Shown piece after piece: positions 28,001 through 40,000 of a DNA stretch of 64,000 bases. Under the pieces are notes generated by a model. It searched no databases and had not been told where the DNA came from. It saw nothing but the letters and a program-made list of their open reading frames with translations. The position numbers were made by a program, and so were the translations under genes. Numbering within the stretch: the first letter of the stretch is position 1; each line of letters starts with the position of its first letter. The DNA comes from Liolophura sinensis (taxonomy: Eukaryota; Mollusca; Polyplacophora; Chitonida; Chitonidae): the NCBI RefSeq assembly GCF_032854445.1, contig NC_088300.1, positions 69,230,984 to 69,294,983 on the forward strand. Direction: 5' to 3'.

Positions 28001-31000
28001 GTAGTCAGCGGCATTCAGCGGAGCACCATCTTTCTTCCAGGCTCCAGTGGGTGAAGGTACAGCTGGAAACAGTCGACAGTAAATGTAATTTCCTGACATT
28101 TATAGAACATACACGTATGTACACAATGACACACAGTGTATGTAATTCACATGATATTTTGAAATACCATATGAAGTCAAAGTACAAAATTTTACTTACA
28201 ACAAGCATACTTCTGACATCTGCTTAAACTCTGGAATTGTAATTTGTAATTCTTGTGTTGGCGCTAAATATGAAGGTATACTATAACCAATATACTTAAT
28301 ACATCAATATAAACCATGTTTTAGAACAGTTATGTTGATGGATCTAGAGTGGATCAAACTGGATATTAAGAGATCTGATCTGGTTCAGTGTAGCGTGACC
28401 ACGTCCAGGTTTTGCACGAGATTAGCTTAAAATGAACAGGTTGTAGTATGGCAGTTGAAGTAGAAGGTTGGAATAGTTTTAATTCGTTAAATATTCCTTA
28501 ACTTAAATTAGACTTCTCTTTCTGGATGTCATCAACATTCACAAGGATGTAGAAGGGTATACAATGTTAAGTCATGTTTCTTTACTTTATCTGAGTATGG
28601 TATGATTGTAGTTGCAATCCTGCTGCCGACTAGCTACATGTGCTCCCTAGAGATAAGCAAAACAAGATACATTTGCACTTTCCAGGTGAAGCTGTTCTTC
28701 AGACATAAGTTCAACGCCATAAAAGTTTATGGACCACCTGACAACATTGTACCATAATTCGACCCTTCGTTAAAGACCGGCATATAAAAACTCAGGATGC
28801 AACTTCACTTACCAATGAAAGGAATATCCAAGTTGATATTTTCCCCTTTCTTGACAGTTATCTTCTTAGGGATAGCATCTCTATCAACCTTAGGTGGTTT
28901 TGGTTCTGAAAAGAAATTAAACCTCTCTAGATTATGGCCAGGCACACACAAATGATCCCGCTTTTACTTAAAAGCATATACAAGTATCATTAACTGTAAA
29001 TTCAAGCCCTGTCCACCTCATGCTGACTTCCTCTCTGGTGATACTTGGAAAGGTATCAAAAGCAATGGCATGGTCTGCAGATGGTTGTGGATTACCCAAG
29101 GTCTCTGCCCTGTTTCCTCCCACCATAATCTTGGCCAACGTCATATAAGTGAAATATTCTTGGCATAAAACATTAGTCAAATCAACAAATAAATAAAAAT
29201 CAACCCAGAAAGAGAAAGTGAAGAAGAATGTAAGCCTGTTCACTACTCACTTTCCTGGACAGTGAGAATACAGGTGCTCTTCCTGTCCCCTACTTGACAC
29301 ACAATGGTTCCTGCATCAGCCTTTTTCAGGCCTTCCATGATGAGCCTCTGTTTTCCCCAGCGGTCAGATTCAATTGTAACCCTGTCAACAATAACAACAA
29401 ATTTCTCAGTCAACAAACACAGCAATCATAAAAGCTCCCCAACACACTTAAATGAGCTTCCAGCAGATGGCTTCACCATTTAGCAAACTTGCTAAACTTC
29501 TTTAGCTGTATTTTTTAAAACAAATATTCTCTTTGATTACCAGATGAAAATTTTCACATTTACAATTTCTGTAATTTATCAGTCCTGGTCATACATGGTA
29601 CATGTAATTGTACACATGGCGTACTTTCTATATATACGCTATACTTATCTATTTTTAAATGTTTTTTCTGTTGTTTTATTTGTTTGTACATAACAGACTT
29701 TTTAGCAGTTCACTATTTCTGGAAACATAATTACAGACTGCAAATAATGATCACTTGACAAATATTGTCAAGAAGACTTGAATCCAGTAACAATCAAATG
29801 ACAGCTACCGCATGGACCACAGATGTCCATGTTCATTCAATAATATGTGCTAAGTGGAATCATATTCTGTATTAATACATTCTCTGGCTACAAGGTGTCA
29901 TTATTTTAAATCTCAGTATTTATTTACAGTCATGCATGTTTTTGTTCTAAGGACTTGAGTCTGCAATTAAAAAAAAATATTCCACATATTAACTCATGGA
30001 AAGATCTCTTAGGTCAGCTATTGCACAGGTCGAGGCTGCAGACTGGCTCACCTCATGCCTTCCCTGATAGGCTTGCCGTCCTTGAGCCACTTAACAGGTT
30101 GTTTGTGAGGGTTCTCCACCTGGCACTCCAGGGTCACCTTATCATCCTCTTTGGCTGTGGCATTTTGCAGCTTCTTCAGGAACTTTACATCAGCTGAACA
30201 TCAACAGGGCAAAGGTTAAGGATCATGGTACAAGCATACATGCAACTTTATCTAATGGGACTACTCACTATTCACACAGCCAAAAGTACTGCATCAAGCA
30301 AAAAACATGCATCCCATAAAATCGAACTGTAGTAAAAATATTTCTGGATTTCATGTTGATTTGCACATTCAATAAAATTTCAACAAACTCAGGCTTGAGC
30401 TCACTGTCAATGGGCTAAATGTCTGCAGAGAAAAAAAATCACATTTACAATTTCTGTAATTTATCAGTCCTGGTCATACATGGTGCATGTAATTGTACAC
30501 ATGGCGTACATCGGCCTCTAAGGAGATCAAGATCTGATAAAACAAGTACTCCTGGCTATTTGGATGTATTATTTTGAAACTGAGTTGGATTTCACACACA
30601 CAAACTAAATAGCAGACAGAATTTAAAAGTGTATTTTGGGAACATAGCAGGCTTAAACTGAGCAATAAAGCTGTCTCTCTGACTACAGCAAAGCCAACTC
30701 TGCAAATTTAAAAAAGTCCAACAAGTCACTCACTGATACTAACAATACATATTATTCCATTATCTTCAGATAAACTTTTGAGTAAAACAGAGACATTATC
30801 ACTAAATGTACATATATAAATATTTATATAAATAATTTACACACAAAAAAAATTTATAAAGAGACATATAAAAGTATGGAGCCAAGTACATGTACCACAA
30901 TAAACATGGTTTTGACTCTATACTGTGTTGCCAATGGAACTGATTTTGTAAGGGCAACAGCAAACAACTGTAACACAGCATGCTGACCTTACCTTCTTCT

Positions 31001-34000
31001 CCAGCTTTAAGAGGAGAAACATGAATACGCATGTTAGTAAACATCGTTACATACATAATGTCAACATAAAAGCTGTAATCTGACTCTCGTCTTCCTCAAT
31101 AGCATTCCAAGGGTACATGTACATGGTTTGTGGGGTGCAACAGCTAAATTTCCTTTCTTCCAACTTGAGATTCATTCATTCTCACAATGAATTTTGTTAG
31201 TTTAATTCTAGAGTGAAGAAATACTAGATGTTGGGTAAGACAATTTTGCTTTCAGTTCAGTGCTTTTGGACAATGACAATCTTGTAAAAGTGTCCTTGAT
31301 AATAAACATGCAGATCAATATACAAATGATGTTAAACTTGTAACAAGTATGTATGCTGATATATGTTATGTTAAACAGAGTTACATATAACAGTGATGAG
31401 TACATACTACACCTTAAATGTACTTATAGATCATTCAACAAGCAATATACATATACTAATACGTGAGTGTTAAGACAATACACTTTCTTTTGGAATTGTG
31501 TGTAATAAATAAATGAACAGGTTAATATATGTACATTCACAGAACCAATAAACTAAAATCTCATACAACACAATGAAATGGTGCAGGTTGCCAAAAACAA
31601 AATGGTGCCATCTTGCACGTTGTATAGAGAGAATAAAGGCAATTGAGTTAAGTGTGATCTGAGCAATAGAGAACACTTACGTTCCACAAACAGCTCTCCG
31701 TTGGTGGACTTCTCCAGACATTTACAGGTGTAAGTGCCTTCATCCTTGGCTTTACATCCTTTCACCACCAAAACCCTCTTCAAACCATCACTCTGAATCT
31801 CATATTTATCTCCTGGTTTGATGGCCTGGTGCAACGAATTACAGGTAATCATTAGGGTCAATATTGTGCAAGGTGTCTCATCAAATCAAATTAAAACAAG
31901 ATTTATAATCTAAACAAAAAAAAAATAGTAATAAATTCAACACATACTTGGCATCGTGGCAACGTCTACTAGTAACACTGTGATAAAGACATATTATCCA
32001 GGAAACAAGTGCAGGCTACAAACTTGAACATCATTATTTGTCAAATCACAATTTTTCACTCTGCCACATTAAATTATTTTACAATGAATAACACATTATA
32101 GTCTTTGATAGATGTCTTGAATTCTGTTATTCTAATGTGATCACTCTGTGACTCATCAATCTGACTGTAGACGACAATGGAATAAATGAGGGAGGACAAC
32201 CAATAGCGCAGTCAAAAATGAATGAGACACAGCAAAGATTTCGTGTGATTGTATATGTTGAACAGGAGATGTCATTGGTTGCAGTGTCACAAATTGATCA
32301 TAGGATGTGGTTTTACAAGACAAGGGAATGAGAAACTTACATGATGTGTAATGGTATTATTTCAGTACTAATTATTATCAGTTTTAGCTTAATACATTGT
32401 GTTGGGAAGTCAGATGGTGTGTTGTTGGCCACTCTTCATGAAAGTGGCTTTTAGCTAATCAGATTCCTGACTGAAAAACCTGAACATATTGTAAAATATA
32501 AGCTGTATGTCTTTTTGTTAAATTTACATAATGCATAGGGGTTATTATAGATGACCATAAATAAAGAAAATATCCATATTTACTCCATCAACTCTGTTTA
32601 ATTATGGTACGCCACTGTCTTGGTCATATGTGTAACCCTCTTTGTCCGTAAAATCTTTGGGGTGCAAAAACAATAATCTGTAATAAAACTGACGATTTTA
32701 TTCAGAATGGACTAACTTTGATAAACCTCACAATGACTTACAGTTTTTCCTTTAAACCACTCCACCTCAGCTTGGGGATCGTTCACCTCACAGCTGAACT
32801 TGGCATTTTCTTTTTCTACTGCCTCAATATCATCCAGCCCAGTTGTGAAGTCCCAATCAGGATCTATCATAAACACACGTACATATACCACATTGTCAGT
32901 CTCAGAATAGGTTGCAAATGTAAATAAAATAATGTGATACATGTACATGACAAGAAAAACTACGACTCTAATCATTAGCATGTTAATCATGTACACAAGG
33001 CATACATGTAAATGTATGTAGTTCACTTGAAGCTTGCAAACATTTGGGAGTTTTGTATGCATACAGTACTGCTAGGTATTATTGTTATACTTTAGTAAAA
33101 GCTGTATAACATCCACATCACATTAAAAGACATACATGTATCAGAGTTATAAGAATCATCTGACTCTTTCCAGTAAATAACTTTCACAGCATGTATGTGC
33201 TCAGAGCATGGAAACATAGAGAACTATATACAAGGCCAACTGGCATGCCAAATGGAGAAAGAAAAGACGATAAACTAAACGGAAATTATTATCATGCACC
33301 TACAAATTTCACAAGGAATAAATTTTCACTAATTCTTCACTACAGTTCTCTCTGCACTAACTATTCCATAAAATAAAGTAATCACACTCTTTAATCAATA
33401 AGCATGCCCATAAGATGCTTTGAAAGAAAGTCATGAGTAACATTTGAATATTCTGAGGCCATCTTGCTTTATTTTAAACCCAGGTAGATAAGCATGCTTC
33501 AATGGTCTTCTTATTCTTTCGTTCAAACAGGCATAAAGGACCTTCTAAATTGTTTTTTCATGTAAAATGCACATCATGCAATCCATCAACTGTATTTTTG
33601 TTTCATATTCAAAAGACAAGGCAAGTTGTATGTATCAATGGAGAATATAAAGGAAATCATTCAGCAGGGTTTTAGTAGGTACTTCAGTGAGTAAATGCAA
33701 CATGTACCTGATCAAGTGAACTACTACACTAAATAATTCTTCCTAGAGTTGAAAGAAATAGTCATTCCGAAACAAAACTCAAAAATGCTTTTCATGCAGC
33801 ATCTTCTAATTTCCCTATTTCACTGAAACACTGAAAACATTCTTGTCAACTGAAGACTAACTTTAAATGATTATCCTTTGCCTACATTTTTTATCAAAAA
33901 GCAACTCCTTTACTTACCAGCTCCTTTATGATGAATGGAGAAAAAATGGTTGTTATTGGTTAATAGTGTACAGAATAACACACAGGAGTGTAAGGGTAAA

Positions 34001-37000
34001 ATGTCAGGAGAGATATTAAATAACAGTGTACAGAGTCACACCCAGGTGTGTGAGGAGATTGTGTCTGGTGTTACAGGAGAAACATATACCACAATATGTA
34101 ACTAGCTACTGTTAATAGACATCAATGTCAAGAAATGTGCTGGTTAATGAGAGTGACGATAGGTAGGTAAATTATACTTATTATAGTTAAAATACATCAG
34201 AGCTCGCACAGATTAACCTATATTACATTTTACAACTTTTCAAGTTTGTGTGCTTCTTAAAAAGTGATTATTTAGCCAAAATTGAAGGCTGTACTATAAT
34301 GCCACTACATGTAAATAACACCTGCATCTGTTGAAGGCTATTAACCCATTCAACGACTTGAACTCCAGTTGGTATAGTAAACGTCATGAAAGTTCTTGAA
34401 AAGTTCTTAAACTTAATATCATGTTGATGCACTGATTTTCTCGTAAAAAACACAAAGCTTCAAGACTTCTGAAATGCCCATAAATTTCATACATTTTATC
34501 AAAGGACTCTGAACACGCTTCAGAAACCTGTACGAACCCTGACATATATATCAGTGGATTTAATATATCCACACAATAAGCTAGTGATGTTTCCGTAGAG
34601 TGCGGCACGACCACTCGATTGGTTAGAAGTTTTTTACTTCATGTACACACATTGTCAGTACTTGTAAGTAGAAGTTCATGACACATTACCTTCCACATAG
34701 AGATCACACTGTGTAGTGGCTTCTCCACAGTGGCAGCTGAATTCTCCTTCGTCACTCTCATCTGCATTTCTCACCTTCAGGATACAGCGGTTCTCACGAC
34801 GAGACATCTCAAATTTGCCAGGAACATACTGTTAACATTACAAAAGTCATAATAATTAGTCAGTTAATTTTTATCATTTTTACATTTATTTCACTTAACA
34901 GGAGCCTTCATTACAAACAAAGGCTTGAGCTGAACATGTACAGTGATGCGACAATTTCAACAAATGAATCAAAGATGACATGATTCAAGATTTCAATTTT
35001 ATCTACACCATTTTAATTCTTGAATTGAATAAAACCAAAACACTGAATCCTGTAACACCCTGCATCATTTGTTACAGTACTCTTAAGTGAAGTGCTTCGG
35101 TGGAAATGGAAATACATAAATGTCTTCTTTACATTCTAATTATCCACCATCCTTTAAATTACCAAGGTGTCTTAAATATACATACATCAATATTCATATT
35201 TTAAACTTTCTTCAGGCTATTCAAATATATTTATTCAAAACCTGTATTTGTACACATAAATATGTTTCTACTCCGATTTAAATTATGCTGATCGTGATTA
35301 TGACATTTCAGTTAGCAGAGAGTGTATAAACGTAGATGAGGAGAGTTGGGAGGAGTGTATCTATATAATAACAGAAAATGCAGTTACTGGTGTTACATGT
35401 AGTTTGTGTTTATTGCCATTTTTATAAAGGAATACTGAAAAACTTGCTGCTATAGTTTTGATGATGAAGAAAGCGTTCTAAGAGCAGAATAAACACAAAG
35501 CCCCAACCAAAAATGTGACCCACTGGCATTTCAAATCAACAACAATAATGCGACCCCTCATGACCCTCAGACTTGAACCGGCTAAAGAACTTAAGGACAA
35601 GCCCTATGTCTACTACAGAACTGAGCTATGCCTCAAGACATTCTTCCCACCAAGATACACTTCACACACAATTCACACTTCAACCAATGAATAGCCATAA
35701 TTGCCCTTGAAGTATTCACTGCAGACACTGATCTTTGTGGGGACATGCCATGTACTGGTGGTCGGCAATGAGAAGATACATGTACGTGCAGTGCCAAACA
35801 GTTGGGAACAACAATGAATAATATCTACTATGTCAGCATGAGTATATCGCACGACCTAGATAGAAATCAATACTGAATTCTTCACAACTTCTCTTTTCTT
35901 TAATTCTTTAGGTCAGTTCACGGTTGATGGTGATACACTAGGGTGATTTACTGCATGACTGTCCATGTAACTCATGTGTGTCCCATAGGACAGACGCCAC
36001 AACTTGCCACAAATTGTGACATACTGAAAACAGTGTCTGAAGCAGTCTTGGTATTACATGTATAAAATGGATGAAGAAGACTCATTTTCTCAGGTAAGGA
36101 TTATACAAAATATCCATGTACAGACATTCAAACCAACTGTTAGACTTAAAAAAAAAAAGAAAAAAAAATCCCAAACAATTTTCATTCCTTATTAAAAAAC
36201 TGTCCAAAAAAAGTTTCTGAGAAAGTAATGTCAATCATTGAATAGACATATTACAGTTGTTGGTCACATTACAAACAAAAAAAAAAATACATGTATGTAT
36301 ACACATACAGGTGTATATATGTCTTTTTTGTTTGTGCTTTCATTTTTTATATTTGCTCCTCACCAACTTGGTAACTGACATAAACATACTAATAGCCAGT
36401 CAAAAATAAGGTAATCCATATGTCTTTCCAGATCAGCCTGCAAGATGATGAGCAGGACGATCCAGATAATGTTTCATCCCTCAGTTCACTGTCTGATTCA
36501 GAGAGCATGGATTCAAACATTATCAATTACTTTTTGGACTTCGATAATATCATTGGAAGAGATATTGTGATCTGGTCGTACATGAAGCCTAAGGTACTAC
36601 GTCTTTACAAACCTTCAGCTGTAGACACACTGGAGTCACTGGCCAAGTTTGTCAAACATAACATGGAATACAATCACCACTGCCATAGACTGGCCATTCT
36701 CTTTCCCAATGAGCTGTATCCACAGGACATTGGAGATGTTGTCACTCTCAAAATGGGTACATCCATGCTTATCCTACCCAAAACACAGTGTAAGATCACC
36801 ATTGTCATTCACAAGTTGAACGCCATACTTGAAGTGGACGCTGACTTGTGTTCACATGTGTTCAGCTTGAAGCAGGCCATAGAAGAACAGTATGGTTTTC
36901 CTATGCCACAACAGGATTTACTGTACCAAGAACAGTGCTTAGAGAACCAAAGTAGACTGTACCAGTGGGGAATCAGCAGTCAAAGTGTCTTAGACCTTCA

Positions 37001-40000
37001 CCTGCACTATCAGTACAGCCTAAAGGTGAGTGTGAAAACTTTCTGGAAGACAGGGTATGAACTGTTTGTTGATCCCTGCATGTTGGTGTCTGAGGTGTTA
37101 GAAATAATCCTTAAGAGATGCATATCTCCACATGTTTGCAACAACACATCTATCCTGGAGGACTTTATGATCCCAAGACACCTGCTCATCCTTACTATTA
37201 AGGGCAGGACCCTCGGCCATGAATCAGCTCTAGGATTCTGCGGCATCCAAGATGGAGACAGCCTGTTCCTCACCACGATCGGTCGCCAATACAGGATAAA
37301 CGTCAACCCTATTGAGGTTAACCTGAATGATGGCAGATCAGCACGTATTGTTGTGTCACACTTTGACACCTGGGCAATCGTCGCCTTCCATATGCATGGG
37401 ATAACAGCCATCCCCATTGATAAGGTACGCCTTTATAACAACAACAACCTGGTAAACTATGCCAAACCCATTGGCACTGAGTTGTGTGAAAATGTAGAAA
37501 TTAGATATCCAGAGAAAACAAAGAAGCATTCCAAAAGGTTGCACCCAAAACAAGTTTCTGTGTCAGAGGTATCTGTTTTGGTAGATTTAGGTAGTGGAGT
37601 TACAGAGTCAATCAAATGCCCACAGACAATGACAATGCTCGACATTAAGGATCGGCTAAAGGACATGGGAGTTCCCAATGCACAACATTATCATCTGAAA
37701 ACAAGACATGGTACTCTACCAGACACTCTACAGCTGAAGCACCTCATGAAGACAGATCAGACAAGCCTGAAAATCACACTGAAACTGGAACAGTTTCCAA
37801 TTTATATCAACTTGCCGAGTGGACAATTGACTGTTACCGTACATGTTAACCAAACTGTAAGAAATATCCTGCAAATGATTGAGAAGAAGTCAAAGCTTTC
37901 TTTGACCCATCAGAAATTGCTCTTGGCTGGACATGAATTGACAGGGGACCCCGAAGCAATAGCTTATGACTCTGAGCTCACCATCTGTAGTGTTTTATAC
38001 ATGGTCACCAAACGAAGAGCTCTTTCATTCAGTGTGCATTCTGACACCACTGTGACTAGATTGAAACTTCCTCCTAAACTGATAGCTCAACAGATAAAGC
38101 AAACCATCTGGAAAGATGAAAACCTATCTTCTACCTGTTTAACTTCTATGGAAACATTCCTTAAATGGCATTTGTCAATAGTGAATTCACACGCAAGAAA
38201 TGTTTCTTTTAGCAACCTTTTGCCCTCCATTGTGTCACCATATCATATCCACAACCCACCTCAGCAAATGTACAATTCACCCAATGGACAAACCATACAG
38301 CAACCAAGGCATCCAGAAATCGCCCCAACCACAGGCACAGTCAGGATTCCTCAGAAGAGTGTACAATTCAGAGATGTGCCAAAAGACATCAGACCAAAGG
38401 CAGCGAAGAGTCAGAGAAAAATAGGAAATGTTGTGATGCCCATTTTAGGCAGACAATCCCAAGGACCTACACCTAACACTGCCACAGATTTGCCCGTTAT
38501 CTCAGTGGGACAAGGTGTATTAAATTTGCCTGAAGTTCATGGATTAAAGAAACAAATCGAGTCTCATTGCAAAAAACCTCAACTTTCAAATGAACCAGAA
38601 AAAGAAAAAAACACTGGCACCTGCACTGTGGAGGCCTGGAGTTATGTTACCTGACTTGAAATATTATAAAATCAGCTTTTCTTATGATCAAAGGTTTGGA
38701 AATACACTGTGAAAAATATGTAAATACAACTTACATATACATGTATATTTAAGTGACAAAGGGTGTACACAGTTATTATTACAACAAATCATGTAGTGTG
38801 TGTGTGTGTGTGTGTGTCAACCGACCTCTAGAGGTTCTCCACCTTTGCGCCATTTCACTCTTGCCCTGGGATCAGACACGAAACATTCCAGCATGCAGTC
38901 CTTCTTCTTCTTGACTTCATAATGCTGAGGCAACTTCTGTGTGAAGTAATAGTCTGGTTCTTTGGCTGTGAAACAGTACAGCATATAAACATTGTAGATC
39001 AGCAGAATCTTTTCTCCCACTCAAGCTTTTAATACCAAATATATGCATGTACACTGTATTTTAATACCCTGTACTATTGTCCTTCACAACAACACTTTAA
39101 AAATAAATTTTGTGCCATCACACCATCAAATATTTGTTAATAAGATTTTTTTTACTTCTTTTCACTTTTTCACCCATGACAATCATGACAAAAATTTACA
39201 AAAAAATAGCTACGTATGAAAAAGCTTGAAATGAGTAATTTACCATCTTTCGCGTCCACTTACCATCAACATAGAGCCAGGCAGACGTCTTCACATCATT
39301 ACACTGGCAAGTGTATTTGCCTCCATCTTCCAGCATCACTTTGTTGATCTGTAACATCAGCTCATCCCCGTTCTGTACGAAATGGTAGTGATGGCTGTGA
39401 AAGATCTCTAATTTGTTCTTGTGCCAGCGCACCTTAGCATTGGGTTTGCAGAACTTACACATGAAAACCACTTTGTCCTTGCCCTCCATGGCTCTCTGGT
39501 CTTCTAACTCCTTCACGAATTGCTCTGGAGCCTGAGTAACACATGACATCAATTGACTTTACAATGTGACATGAGGGAATTTTCAAACTGACCGTGTGAA
39601 GCTGTCCCTGCTCATGGAGCTGAAATCACAAAGATGCTTTCAGACTTGAATTAAAATTTGAAATAAGATTTTAGACTTTATTTTTAAGAGAACAAAAATT
39701 TTTCACCTCAAATACATCCTATTTTTAAGACAAAAGTGTCAAAATTTCAGCTTTCAATGTGACAAAGTTTTAAATTTTGACTAAAATCAGAAATGGCTTT
39801 GTGCAATCAGCTCCTGTAATGTAATATTGTGTTATTTGCACTTAGTAAGAACAGTTGTATACATAGCATTCTCAAAAATATGTGGAAAGACAAATTAAGT
39901 ATTTACCTACCGACAAAAAAAAAAGTTGTGCTGCCGCCTTTAGGGCAATGATGAACATAGATGTGTACATGTACAAAATACACTGAACAAATTCATAATG

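Larger units (their letters stand above)
30194..31680 (-). other. Intron between Ig9 and Ig10
   Basis: Holds the second 70-bp repeat copy and the 12-nt microexon candidate (30993-31004). Nothing else recognised. Confidence 0.65.
31826..34689 (-). other. Introns within Ig9 and between Ig8 and Ig9
   Basis: 31826-32741 splits Ig9 and shows nothing. 32864-34689 holds the 6-nt microexon candidate and the 60-bp tandem duplication. Confidence 0.6.

Noticed and set aside
37010-37417. 135-codon minus-strand open frame
   Set aside because: Shadow of the nested ubiquitin-like gene on the plus strand; it also lies in a twitchin intron with no flanking splice sites that fit.
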